Assembly (NCBI GenBank): GCA_002256145.1
Contig: NKIP01000012.1
Coordinates: 1-64,000 of the forward strand
Reading direction: 5' to 3'
Origin: Comamonadaceae bacterium PBBC1
Lineage (GTDB): Bacteria; Pseudomonadota; Gammaproteobacteria; Burkholderiales; Burkholderiaceae_C
Length of the DNA: 64,000 nucleotides
The notes under the pieces are model-generated. The model was not told the DNA's origin and made no database searches. It saw only the letters and a list, made by a program, of their open reading frames with translations. Each line of letters starts with the position of its first letter. Position 1 is the first letter of the stretch. Position numbers and translations under genes: made by a program. Below are positions 25,114 to 33,944 of the stretch, piece by piece.

Positions 25114-25959
25114 TCAGCGCTGGCTCAATTGCAAAATCTTGCGCGCCAGCAACAGCACAGGCGGGTCAACCATCTTGCCGTCCACGCTGAACGCGCCGCC
25201 TTGGGATTGCACTTCGGCGGCCAGCACGCGTCGAGCCCAATCGCATTCGGCTTCAGTCGGGGCCAGGGCCCGGTGCACGCCTGCCACTTGCGCGGGGTGG
25301 ATGCACAGCTTGGCGCCAAAGCCAAAGCGGCGGCTGCGCTCGGCATCACGGGCCAGCATATCGGCGTCGGTGGTGGCGGTGGTCACGCCGTCCACCGGGG
25401 CGGGCAAACCTGCGCGGCGCGAGGCCACGACCATCGCCACGCGAACAGGGGCAAGCTCGGCTTCATCGGGCCCGCAGCTGAGCCCCAAATCGGCTTGCAA
25501 ATCGATGTGCCCCAGACCCAGGCGCAAGGTGCCTTGTGCGCGGGCCATCGCGTCCATCTGCCCCACGCCTTCGGCACTTTCAATCAAGGGCAAGACCGGC
25601 ACGCCGCTGGCCATGAAAGCGTGTTCGATTTGCGTTGGGTTTTCGGCCTTGGGCAGCATGACCGCGCCCAGACCCGGCAAGCTGGCCAGCACTGCCAAGT
25701 CGGCTGCGTGCCAGGGCGTACCGGCCGGGTTCACGCGCACCAAGAGGCGAGCACGCTCGGCCGCGTCAAAGCCGGTCCAAGCACTGCACAGCGCATGGCG
25801 GGCCGTGTCTTTGGCGTCCAGCGGCACCGCGTCTTCGAGGTCGATGATCACCGCATCGGCACCACTGCCCAGCGCTTTGGCAAAGCGCTCGGGGCGGTTG
25901 CCGGGCACGAACAAAAAGCTGCGTGCCAGCGACAGTGGCGATGGCCCCGGCCCGCTCAT
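25114..25959 (-). CDS. HpcH/HpaI-CitE family CoA lyase, probable citramalyl-CoA lyase
   Basis: 281-residue TIM-barrel lyase. RSFLFVPGNRPERFAKAL at the N terminus, DAVIIDLEDAVP with the metal-binding Glu/Asp, PLIESAEGVGQM and GFGAKLCIHPAQV are the CitE-like landmarks. In itaconate breakdown the homologue Ccl splits (S)-citramalyl-CoA to acetyl-CoA and pyruvate. The context (MaoC hydratase, CoA-transferase, PrpD) supports that role; malyl-CoA or citryl-CoA lyase are alternatives. Starts by ATGA overlap with the PrpD-type gene. Confidence 0.82.
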   Translation of the reverse strand: MSGPGPSPLSLARSFLFVPGNRPERFAKALGSGADAVIIDLEDAVPLDAKDTARHALCSAWTGFDAAERARLLVRVNPAGTPWHAADLAVLASLPGLGAVMLPKAENPTQIEHAFMASGVPVLPLIESAEGVGQMDAMARAQGTLRLGLGHIDLQADLGLSCGPDEAELAPVRVAMVVASRRAGLPAPVDGVTTATTDADMLARDAERSRRFGFGAKLCIHPAQVAGVHRALAPTEAECDWARRVLAAEVQSQGGAFSVDGKMVDPPVLLLARKILQLSQR

Positions 25960-27320
25960 GACAGCAACGCACCCACCTTGGGCCAAGTGGCCACTTGCCA
26001 GAGCGCATCAACACTCTGGCGCATGGCTTCGGGCGTGGCACCGCCGCTGAAGGCGGCCAGGCGCAGGGCCTTGTCGGTGATCTCCTGGCGCGAGAGCGTG
26101 TTGCCCGGATCGCCCTTGGGCTCGTCCACACGGCCGTGGAGCACACGGCCATCGGTGGTGGTCACCGTGACTTTGCCGATCCAGCGCTTGGGGTAGGCGC
26201 TGTCCACTTCGGCGTCGAGCGCCATCGTGACCTTGTCGCGCAGCGCCTGCGTCTGTTGACTCAAAAAGTCGCGGTCGAATTCGGTCAGGCCCGCATGGCC
26301 GTGTTGCGCCACCAGGGCCAGCACCGTGCCCATCGAAAACTTGCTCTGGTGCACCGTGGTGGGCTGCACCACCGGGCCGAGCACGTCGATCGCGCCTTGG
26401 TGCACATGCGTCACCACTTGGGCCAGGTCATCGAGCTTGAGGTTGTTGGATTGCATGACGTGCAGCAACGCATCGGCCGCCGGGTGGGTGTGGCGGCAGC
26501 TGGCGTGGTACTTGAACGAGGTCTCGGCCGTGGCCCAGCGCGTGCCCAGGCCGTCCACCAGGCGGCTCGGGTCGGCGTCGCTCGACATGCCCACAGCCAT
26601 GCCCTGCGGGCCCTCCAAAATTTCTGCCGCGCCCGTGAAACCGTCTTGGGCCAGGTACGCCGACATGAGGCCCGCTGCGGCGGCGTGCGCGGTGTGCAGC
26701 TGCTTGCTGTCGGCGGCGGTGCGCAAGAACTCCCACAGGCCTGCCGACTGCGTGCCTGCCGAGCCCAGCGCGTGCTGCATTTGCTGCGCGTTCAGGCCCA
26801 GCAAGTGGCCCACTGCCGCTGCTGCGGCCAGCGTGCCTGCGGTGCCCGTGGTGTGGAACACTCGGTAGTGCGAGCGCCCCAAAAATTCACCCACACGGAT
26901 GCCGACTTCGTAGCCGACCACCGAAGCGGCCAGCAACTGTTTACCACTGGCACCCAAAGCCTGTGCCACCGCCACGGCGGGTGGAAACACCACCGTGGCC
27001 GGGTGGAACACCGAGCCGTTGTGCACATCGTCTTGCTCGGCCACATGCGAGGCAGCGGCGTTGGCCATGGCCGCCAAATAGGGCGTGGTGCGTGCGCCGT
27101 TGATGATGATTTCGGATGGGCCTTGTGTGGGGCCCATGGCCTGCGCAAAGCGTGTGATGCTCTCCACCGGGCGCGAACCGTGCCCGGCCACAGCCGAGCC
27201 AAACCAGTCGACCAGCAGGTCTTCGATCTTGCGGACCACCGGCTCGGGAATGTCCTCGAAGCGCAGCCCAGCCGCAAAGGCGGCGAGTTGGGCGGTGTTG
27301 GATGTCATGTTGTGGGTCAT
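25956..27320 (-). CDS. MmgE/PrpD-family protein
   Basis: 454 residues. FAAGLRFEDIPEPVVRKIED and DWFGSAVAGHGSRP at the N terminus, HVAEQDDVHNGSVFHPATVV and KYHASCRHTHPAADALL are family signatures (2-methylcitrate dehydratase / MmgE fold). The equivalent position in P. aeruginosa's itaconate region holds a PrpD-like gene of unknown step. GGAGACAGCG precedes ATG. Stop overlaps the lyase start. Likely isomerase or dehydratase on a C5 or C6 branched acid; unproven. Confidence 0.85.
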   Translation of the reverse strand: MTHNMTSNTAQLAAFAAGLRFEDIPEPVVRKIEDLLVDWFGSAVAGHGSRPVESITRFAQAMGPTQGPSEIIINGARTTPYLAAMANAAASHVAEQDDVHNGSVFHPATVVFPPAVAVAQALGASGKQLLAASVVGYEVGIRVGEFLGRSHYRVFHTTGTAGTLAAAAAVGHLLGLNAQQMQHALGSAGTQSAGLWEFLRTAADSKQLHTAHAAAAGLMSAYLAQDGFTGAAEILEGPQGMAVGMSSDADPSRLVDGLGTRWATAETSFKYHASCRHTHPAADALLHVMQSNNLKLDDLAQVVTHVHQGAIDVLGPVVQPTTVHQSKFSMGTVLALVAQHGHAGLTEFDRDFLSQQTQALRDKVTMALDAEVDSAYPKRWIGKVTVTTTDGRVLHGRVDEPKGDPGNTLSRQEITDKALRLAAFSGGATPEAMRQSVDALWQVATWPKVGALLS

Positions 27321-27361
27321 CGCTGTCTCCTTGTGTTCTGTCTCAAATGGCTTGGCTCATC

Positions 27362-27503
27362 CCTGTCGGGGCTGAAGCCGCCGACCTACGGGAAAGCACA
27401 GGACTGGCCTTGTAGGTCGGCACCTTCAGGTCCGACGATTGCTGGCTCTGGCTGCCTGTCGGGGCTAAAGCCGCCGACCTACGGGGGGGATTCATAGGTC
27501 GTT
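27362..27503. repeat. Family A palindromic repeats between PrpD-type and CoA-transferase genes
   Basis: Three hairpin copies of the element TGTCGGGGCTGAAGCCGCC and its reverse complement, one diverged (GTAGGTCGGCACCTTCAGG). It fills the 190-base gap and belongs to a family also seen at 31120, 38911, 40899, 44850, 45000 and 52168. Confidence 0.8.
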
Positions 27504-27507
27504 GGGC

Positions 27508-28689
27508 TCAAATGGCTTTCGCGTCGCGCAGAGCCTGCACCGACGCATCGTCCAGCCCCAGCTCGCGCAAGATGGCCTCGGTGTGCTCGCCCACGGCGGG
27601 CACGGGGTCCATGCGGTAGTCGTATCGGTTGTTGCGACCGGGCGGCAGCAGGGCCGGGATCTCGCCTGCGGGCGAGCCGACTTGTTGCCAGCGTTGACGG
27701 GCCTGCAGCTGCGGGTGCGCCCAAACGCCGGCCATGTCGTTCATGCGGGCATTGGCGATTTGCGCCTCGTCCAGCCGTGCTTCGACATCTGCTGTGCTCA
27801 TGGAGGCGAACATGCCCAAGATCAGTTGCTGCAGCTCGGCGCGGTTGGCGTTGCGCAGGGCGTTGGTGCAAAAGCGCGCATCGCTGGCCAAGGCCGCATC
27901 GCCCAGCACCACTTCGCAAAACACTTTCCACTCGCGCTCGTTTTGCAGACCCAGCATCACCGTGCCGCCGTCGCCCGCCGCAAACGGGCCATAGGGGTAG
28001 ATGCTGGCGTGCGACGCTGCGGTGCGCGGTGGTGGTGCGGCGCCTTCAAAAGCGTAGTACAGCGGGTAGCCCATCCACTCGCCCAGCGCTTCGAGCATGG
28101 ACACGTCGATGTGGCTGCCCTGGCCGGTCTTGCCGCGCAGCAGCAGGGCCGAGAGGATGTTGGTGTAGGCGTACATGCCCGCCGCGATGTCGGCCATCGA
28201 GTTGCCCGCCTTGGAAGGGGCCTCTGGCGTGCCGGTGATCGACAGCAAACCTGCCTCGCTCTGGATCAAAAGGTCGTAGGCTTTTTTGTCGCGGTAGGGG
28301 CCGTCTTCGCCGTAGCCTGAGATGTCGCAAACGATCAGCTTGGGGTGCGTCGCGCTGAGGGCTTCAAACGACAGGCCCATGCGGGCCGCCGCACCGGGTG
28401 CGAGGTTTTGCACCAGCACATCGGCGTCTTTGAGCAGCTCGCGCAGCACGGCCATGGCCTCGGGGTTTTTGAGGTCGAGCGTGAGGCTTTCTTTGGAGCG
28501 GTTGGTCCACACAAAGTGCGAAGCCTGGCCGCGCACCCGCGTGTCGTAGGCCCGTGCAAAGTCGCCCGCGCCCGGGCGCTCGACCTTGATCACGCGTGCG
28601 CCCAAGTCGGCCAGTTGCCGCGTGCAAAAAGGCGCGGCGATCGCGTGTTCAAGGGAGACGACGGTGATGCCGTCCAGAGGTCTGGTCAT
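27508..28689 (-). CDS. Class III (CaiB/BaiF) CoA-transferase, probable itaconate CoA-transferase
   Basis: 393 residues. SLEHAIAAPFCTRQLADLGA, VIKVERPGAGDFARAYD with the family nucleophilic Asp in the RPGAGDFAR region, and IYPYGPFAAGDGGTVMLGL. The class uses a covalent aspartyl-CoA intermediate. In the known itaconate gene set the homologue Ict moves CoA from succinyl-CoA to itaconate; the neighbouring genes here have the same composition. Other C4/C5 dicarboxylates are possible. GAGGTGA precedes the start. Confidence 0.85.
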   Translation of the reverse strand: MTRPLDGITVVSLEHAIAAPFCTRQLADLGARVIKVERPGAGDFARAYDTRVRGQASHFVWTNRSKESLTLDLKNPEAMAVLRELLKDADVLVQNLAPGAAARMGLSFEALSATHPKLIVCDISGYGEDGPYRDKKAYDLLIQSEAGLLSITGTPEAPSKAGNSMADIAAGMYAYTNILSALLLRGKTGQGSHIDVSMLEALGEWMGYPLYYAFEGAAPPPRTAASHASIYPYGPFAAGDGGTVMLGLQNEREWKVFCEVVLGDAALASDARFCTNALRNANRAELQQLILGMFASMSTADVEARLDEAQIANARMNDMAGVWAHPQLQARQRWQQVGSPAGEIPALLPPGRNNRYDYRMDPVPAVGEHTEAILRELGLDDASVQALRDAKAI

Positions 28690-28710
28690 GGGTTCACCTC
28701 AAGAGATCTG

Positions 28711-28853
28711 TGGGCGCCAGCCCTGCTGGCGAATGGGCGCTTGAAGTCTGCGAGACATCGCTTGCAGGGCAAGCTCCTACAAATAGGAATGACGCGACAA
28801 GCTCCTACAAAACAGCGCCCCATATAGGCGCCAGCCCTGCTGGCGATGGTGCC
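28711..28853. repeat. Family B palindromic repeats
   Basis: Two copies of a short hairpin (GCCAGCCCTGCTGGC) at 28716 and 28831 with two GCTCCTACAA tags between them, filling the gap between the CoA-transferase and acyl-CoA dehydrogenase genes. The same elements recur at 41010 and 63876. Confidence 0.75.
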
Positions 28854-28873
28854 ATGGCGGACAGTTGCCATGT

Positions 28874-30031
28874 TCAGAACGAACGGGGCAGCCCGAGGAT
28901 GTGCTCGGCCACGTAGCTGAAGATCATGTTGGTCGACACGGGGGCGACTTGGTACAGGCGTGTCTCGCGGAACTTGCGCTCAATGTCGTACTCGCAAGCA
29001 AAGCCAAAGCCACCGTGCGTTTGCAGGCAGACGTTGGCCGCTTCCCAGCTGGCCTTGGCCGCGAGGTACTTGGCCATGTTGGCTTCGGCCCCCGCGTTTT
29101 GCATGGCGTCGATTTTTTCGCAGGCTTTCCAGCGCATCAGGTTGGCGGCTTCCAGCTCAATGAAAGCGTCGGCAATCGGGAACTGCACGCCCTGGTTCTG
29201 GCCAATCGGGCGGCCAAACACCACGCGCTCGCCGGCGTATTTGCGGGCGCGTTCGATGAACCAATAGCCATCGCCAATGCACTCGGCGGCAATCAGCGTG
29301 CGCTCGGCGTTCAGACCGTCGAGCAGGGTCTTGAAGCCCTTGCCTTCTTCGCCCAGCAGCGCGTCTTCGGGGATTTCGAGGTTGTCAAAAAACAGCTCGT
29401 TGGTCTCGTGGTTGACCATGTTCAGGATGGGGCGCACGGTGAGGCCGTTGCCGATCGCTTGCTTAAGGTCGATCAAGAAGCACGACAAACCTTCGGACCG
29501 TTTTTTCACCTGGTCTGCGGGTGTGGTACGGGCCAACAAAATCATCAAGTCGCTGTGCTGGATGCGCGAGATCCAGACCTTCTGGCCGTTGATGACCCAG
29601 CGGCCGTCCTTACGCACGGCGGTGGTTTTGAGCTTGGTGGTGTCCGATCCCGTGGTGGGCTCGGTCACGCCCATGGACTGGATGCGCAACTCACCCGTGG
29701 CGATCTTGGGCAAGAGCGTGTTTTTCTGCGCTTCAGAGCCGCTGCGCACGATGGAATTCATCACATACATCTGGCCGTGACAAGCGCCCGAGTTGCCGCC
29801 CGATCGGTTGATTTCTTCCATGATGACCGAGGCCTCGGACATGCTCAGGCCCGAGCCGCCGTATTGCTGCGGGATCAGCGCGGCCATCCAGCCGGCTTTG
29901 GTCAGTGCGTCGACAAATTCTTCGGGGTAAGCGCGTTTTTCGTCGACCTTGCGGTGGTATTCGTCAGGGAACTGGGCGCAGAGGTCGCGCACGGCGTCGC
30001 GGATGTCTTGGTATTGGTCGGGTGCGTGCAT
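28874..30031 (-). CDS. Acyl-CoA dehydrogenase family protein
   Basis: 385-residue FAD enzyme. SMGVTEPTTGSDTTKL is the middle-domain flavin motif, QTHGGFGFACEYDIERKFRE the C-terminal one. At the position of the catalytic Glu in the usual YEGT segment it reads YQVAPVST, so the base must lie elsewhere or the substrate differs; this form accompanies the itaconate set in P. aeruginosa. It might oxidise methylsuccinyl-type CoA esters. Follows the MaoC gene by 51 bases. Confidence 0.88.
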   Translation of the reverse strand: MHAPDQYQDIRDAVRDLCAQFPDEYHRKVDEKRAYPEEFVDALTKAGWMAALIPQQYGGSGLSMSEASVIMEEINRSGGNSGACHGQMYVMNSIVRSGSEAQKNTLLPKIATGELRIQSMGVTEPTTGSDTTKLKTTAVRKDGRWVINGQKVWISRIQHSDLMILLARTTPADQVKKRSEGLSCFLIDLKQAIGNGLTVRPILNMVNHETNELFFDNLEIPEDALLGEEGKGFKTLLDGLNAERTLIAAECIGDGYWFIERARKYAGERVVFGRPIGQNQGVQFPIADAFIELEAANLMRWKACEKIDAMQNAGAEANMAKYLAAKASWEAANVCLQTHGGFGFACEYDIERKFRETRLYQVAPVSTNMIFSYVAEHILGLPRSF

Positions 30032-30082
30032 GGTGGTGATGGAAATGGAAAGTTAAAAAACGGATGAGCGTGCAACGCAACT

Positions 30083-30964
30083 TCAGGCCAAGGTGGCTTG
30101 CGCCTGCATGGTCAGCCAGCCTTCGTGGTCGCAGGCCCAAAGGTCAATGGTTTTGCCATCGGCAGACGGTCGGCCGTTCAGGTGGAAGGGATGCAGGTCA
30201 AAGGTGGGGCGCACCGCGCGGAACTGGAACGAGGCCACGCGGGCCTCTGGCACTTGGCGGCGCACCAGGTCCACCAGCAAAGTGGCAATCAGCGGGCCGT
30301 GCACGATGAGGCCGGGGTAGCCTTCTTCTTGCGTGACGTAGCTGCGGTCGTAGTGGATGCGGTGGCCGTTGAAGGTGAGCGCCGAATAGCGAAACAGCGA
30401 CACCGGATCGGGCACAAACTCGCGCTGCCAGGGCGCGCCGGTCTCGGCCGGGGTGGGTGGCACTTCGGGTGCGCCGGGCACTGCGGCTGCGCGGTACACA
30501 ATGTCGTGTGTTTCGGTCAGGCACAGGCCTTGGGCGTTGCTGAAAGCGTGCTCGACTTCGACAAACAGCAGGTCGCCCGTGCGGCCCGCCTTGTGTTTGA
30601 CCGAAGCGATGCGCGAATGCTTTTGTGCGGCGTCGCCCACACGCAGCGGGTTGTTGGTGTGCCACTGCAGGCGGCCACCGGCCCACATGCGGCGCGGCAG
30701 CGGCACGGGCGGCAAGAAGCCCCCGCGCAAAGGGTGGCCGTCGGGGCCGATCTGGCTTTGTGGGGCCTGCGGCAAAAAGTACAGCCAGTGCCACAGCGGT
30801 GGTACGTCGCTGCCAGCGGTTTGGTGGGCGTCGTCGCGGTCGAGCAGCGCGCTTTGGCCACGCAGCGGGGCGGCGCTGATGTCATCTTGGAGCGTTTCGC
30901 TGCGGCCTTCCCAGCTGCGCAAATGCGCGACCTGGGCGGCGTCAAGGGTCGTGGGTATGTTCAT
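30083..30964 (-). CDS. MaoC-like hydratase, probable itaconyl-CoA/mesaconyl-CoA hydratase
   Basis: 293 residues, double hotdog with an N-terminal FAS1-like half and a C-terminal MaoC half. RYSALTFNGHRIHYDRSY contains the catalytic Asp/His pair equivalent (N-x-HRIHYD), followed by YPGLIVHGPLIATLLVD. The N-terminal half has PPLWHWLYFLP, typical of mesaconyl-C4-CoA and itaconyl-CoA hydratases. Its neighbours (CoA-transferase, CitE-type lyase) fit Ich, which hydrates itaconyl-CoA to citramalyl-CoA. Confidence 0.83.
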   Translation of the reverse strand: MNIPTTLDAAQVAHLRSWEGRSETLQDDISAAPLRGQSALLDRDDAHQTAGSDVPPLWHWLYFLPQAPQSQIGPDGHPLRGGFLPPVPLPRRMWAGGRLQWHTNNPLRVGDAAQKHSRIASVKHKAGRTGDLLFVEVEHAFSNAQGLCLTETHDIVYRAAAVPGAPEVPPTPAETGAPWQREFVPDPVSLFRYSALTFNGHRIHYDRSYVTQEEGYPGLIVHGPLIATLLVDLVRRQVPEARVASFQFRAVRPTFDLHPFHLNGRPSADGKTIDLWACDHEGWLTMQAQATLA

Positions 30965-31119
30965 GACTGTATCTTCGCTGAGTTCAGGGCTGGGCTGGTC
31001 TGTCTTTGTGAAAGACCATCTTTAGCGAACGTGAAGGGCTCGTGTCTCGTACTTGATCAATTGGCCGTTCAGTTGCATGAACATCTCAACCAGCGATTGT
31101 GGGCTAAGGCGAACGCCCA

Positions 31120-31327
31120 TGTCGGGGCTGAAGCCACCGACCTACAAAGACCGCTCTCTCGTAGGTCGGTAGCTTTAGCTCCGATATTTTTGGCTTCGGC
31201 GCAGTCCGGTGTCGGGGCTGAAGCCGCCGACCTACAAGGACTGCCTTCTCGTAGGTCGGTAGCTTTAGCTCCGACATTTTTCGCTTCGGCGCAGGCCCAT
31301 GTTGGGGCTGAAGCAGCCGACCTGCAA
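31120..31327. repeat. Family A tandem array, 90-bp period
   Basis: TGTCGGGGCTGAAGCC recurs at 31120, 31210 and 31300 (the last with one change), each followed about 45 bases later by the inverted copy GTAGGTCGGTAGCTTTAGCT. It fills most of the 420 bases between the hydratase and ligase genes; no gene is seen. Confidence 0.85.
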
Positions 31328-31388
31328 ATGGCTTTTTCGCAGGGCGGTGGGCACACACTGCATGGGGGCCGTGACCATGGCTGGGGTT

Positions 31389-32912
31389 TCACACTGGGCT
31401 GTACTGCTCCACCAACTCACGCTTGAGCACTTTGCCGCTCAGGGTCATGGGCATTTCGGGCACTTGCACCACCACCGATGGGCGTTTGTAGGGCGACAGG
31501 TGTTCATGGGCGTGGGCCTTGAGGGCCTGCAGGTCCAGCTGCACACCGGGCTTGGCTTCGATGAAGGCCAGGATGTCTTCGTTCCCGTCGGCCGCTTTTC
31601 GACCCGCCACGGCGGCACGCTGCACGCCGGGCCAGGCCAGGAACACCGCCTCGACCTCGCCCGGGTACACATTGAAGCCCGAGCGGATGATCATTTCTTT
31701 CAGGCGTCCGACCACCTGCAAAGCGCCGTCGGCATCTTGTCGGCCCAAGTCGCCGCTGGCGTACCAGCCGCCGGACTTGATGACCTGCGCGGTGATTTCG
31801 GGGTCGCGGAAGTAACCGGGCATCAGGCCCACGCCGCGCATCCAGATTTCGCCGGTCTCGCCTGCGCTCAGGTCTTGGCCCTGGGGTCCGATGATGCGCA
31901 GCTCAGCGCCTTCCACCAAATAACCCGCGCTGGTGTCGTCGCGCCATTCGCCCCGGCGGCACAGGGTCAATGCGCCTGCGTATTCCGACAGGCCATAGCC
32001 GTGGTGCAGGGGTTTGCCAAAGCGTGCCTCAATGGCTTTTTTGACGCTCATGTCCAGCGGCGCCGCACCGGTGTAAACGTAACGCAGCTCGGGCGCTGCA
32101 GGGTGATCGATGCCCTGCGCATCGAGCCAGGCCAGCAGGCGGGTGAACATGGCAGGCGGGCCTTGCAGCTGTGTCATGCCTTGGTGGGCCAGTGCATCAA
32201 ACACATCGGCCGGGTCGAACTGGCTGCGCATGAGCAAACCGGCCCCAACGTGCAGCGAAGCCATGAGCACCGTGCCCAGACCGAAGATGTGCGTCATGGG
32301 CAAATAGGCGTACGAGCGGTCGGCAGGCGTCAGCTGGCGAGACTGCGCCGAGACCTTGGCAAACTGCAACAAGCCCGCGTGCGTGAGCATCACACCCTTG
32401 GGCTGTCCGGTGGTGCCCGAAGTGAAAATGATGGCCGCCACACGCTCGGCCAGCTCGCCCGTTTGCGCCGTGGCTTCGGGTGCCGCCAAGGTGCGCTGCA
32501 ACGCCGGTTGCACGCTGGCACGCGTGTCGTATTGCTGCGCGTGCTGGCGCGCCGCGGCAGACACGCCCACCGTGAAATACAGCACGCGGGCATCGGCCTT
32601 GGCGGCAAAGCCCGCGAGTTCGGACGCCGTCATGCGCGCATTGACGCCACAGGCCCAAGCCCCCACACGGCTGCAGGCCAACACCAGCGCCACATGCTCG
32701 GGGCAGTTTTCGGCGGCCACCAGCACGCGGTCGCCCACACGCACACCCGCTTCGCGCAGTTCGGCTTCCAGCGCATCGACCTGCTGCGCCAGCTGGCCCA
32801 GCGTCATCACCCGGTCGGGCATGAACAAGAAAGGGTGATCGGGTGCCTGCGCGACGCGCTCGTCAAACAGGTGGTGAATGCGCGTGTGGGGTGAGGTCAA
32901 TTGCACAGCCAT
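31389..32912 (-). CDS. AMP-forming acyl-CoA ligase
   Basis: 507 residues. P-loop-like motif IIFTSGTTGQPKGVMLTH, YGLSEYAGAL, GWYASGDLGRQDADG and the C-terminal catalytic Lys in TLSGKVLKREL are all present. Activates a carboxylic acid to its CoA ester with ATP. Starts three bases after the Bug stop, so uptake and activation genes are joined; the substrate is the one bound by those proteins, likely a fatty or alicyclic acid. Confidence 0.87.
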   Translation of the reverse strand: MAVQLTSPHTRIHHLFDERVAQAPDHPFLFMPDRVMTLGQLAQQVDALEAELREAGVRVGDRVLVAAENCPEHVALVLACSRVGAWACGVNARMTASELAGFAAKADARVLYFTVGVSAAARQHAQQYDTRASVQPALQRTLAAPEATAQTGELAERVAAIIFTSGTTGQPKGVMLTHAGLLQFAKVSAQSRQLTPADRSYAYLPMTHIFGLGTVLMASLHVGAGLLMRSQFDPADVFDALAHQGMTQLQGPPAMFTRLLAWLDAQGIDHPAAPELRYVYTGAAPLDMSVKKAIEARFGKPLHHGYGLSEYAGALTLCRRGEWRDDTSAGYLVEGAELRIIGPQGQDLSAGETGEIWMRGVGLMPGYFRDPEITAQVIKSGGWYASGDLGRQDADGALQVVGRLKEMIIRSGFNVYPGEVEAVFLAWPGVQRAAVAGRKAADGNEDILAFIEAKPGVQLDLQALKAHAHEHLSPYKRPSVVVQVPEMPMTLSGKVLKRELVEQYSPV

Positions 32913-32915
32913 GTT

Positions 32916-33920
32916 TTATTCGAAGGTCATGCCTTTGGTCACTTCGGCCCACAGCGCGTGTTCACGGCGCATGCGCTCGGCCAGGTCGGCAGGTTTGGCG
33001 TTCCAGATCACATAGCCTTGGTCCACCCAGCGCTTGTTCAGCTCGGGGTCTTGCAAGGCGCGGGCCGTGGCGGCGGTGATTTTTTGGCTCACTTCTGCGC
33101 TCATGCCCAGCGGGCCATACAGGCCGTACCAGCCGCCCACGTCGTAATCACGAATGCCCAACTCGGTCATGCTGGGCAGCTGCGGCAGGGCCGGGTTGCG
33201 ATCTTTGGAAGTCACCGCCAAAGGCTTGACCTTGCCGCCGTCAATGTAGGCTTTGGCCCCACCCACGATGTCAAACATCATCTGGATCTGTCCACCCATC
33301 ACATCGGTCATGGCCGGGGCGTTGCCCTTGTAGGGCACATGGGTCATGTTGATGCCGGCACGGCGCGCAAACAACTCGCCACTCAGGTGGTTCGATGCGC
33401 CCATGCCGGCCGAGCCGTAGGCCAGCTTGCCCGGATTGGCTTTGGCAAAGGCCACCAACTCGGGCAAGGTTTTGAAGGGCTGGTTCTGGTTGATGACCAG
33501 CACGTTGGCATAGCTCAGGATGGTGGCCAGCGGGGTCATGTCCTTGAGCGGGTCAAAGGCCATGGCCTTGAGCACATGGGGGCTGATGGTCATGGTGGGG
33601 CTGGCGGCATAGAAAATTTCCAAGCCATTGGGCGCGGCCTTGACCACGCTGTTGCCTGCCACCGCGCCGCCTGCACCGGGCCGGTTTTCCACAATCACGG
33701 GCTGACCCAGTTCGCGGCTGAGCACGGGTGCAAACACCCGCGCCGACGAATCCACGGGCCCGCCTGCGGCATAGCCGACGATGAGCTTGACGGTGTTGCC
33801 CGCAGTGGTCTGAGCCCAGGCCGTGCCGCCACTCAGGGTCAGTGCCAGGCCCAATGCGCCGAATGCACCCAAAACCCCTCGGCGGGAAAACAAGGAAAAA
33901 TGTGAAGGCTTGAGGATCAT
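32916..33920 (-). CDS. Bug-family (TctC) periplasmic solute-binding protein
   Basis: 334 residues with an export signal (residues about 13-37, RRGVLGAFGALGLALTLSGG) and Bug landmarks KLIVGYAAGGPVDSSAR and PVIVENRPGAGG. It lies between another Bug gene and an acyl-CoA ligase gene, with 24 and 3 base gaps, forming one operon. No permease in the window. Confidence 0.88.
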   Translation of the reverse strand: MILKPSHFSLFSRRGVLGAFGALGLALTLSGGTAWAQTTAGNTVKLIVGYAAGGPVDSSARVFAPVLSRELGQPVIVENRPGAGGAVAGNSVVKAAPNGLEIFYAASPTMTISPHVLKAMAFDPLKDMTPLATILSYANVLVINQNQPFKTLPELVAFAKANPGKLAYGSAGMGASNHLSGELFARRAGINMTHVPYKGNAPAMTDVMGGQIQMMFDIVGGAKAYIDGGKVKPLAVTSKDRNPALPQLPSMTELGIRDYDVGGWYGLYGPLGMSAEVSQKITAATARALQDPELNKRWVDQGYVIWNAKPADLAERMRREHALWAEVTKGMTFE

Positions 33921-33944
33921 GATGGTCTTCTGTTCTAGGAGGTG

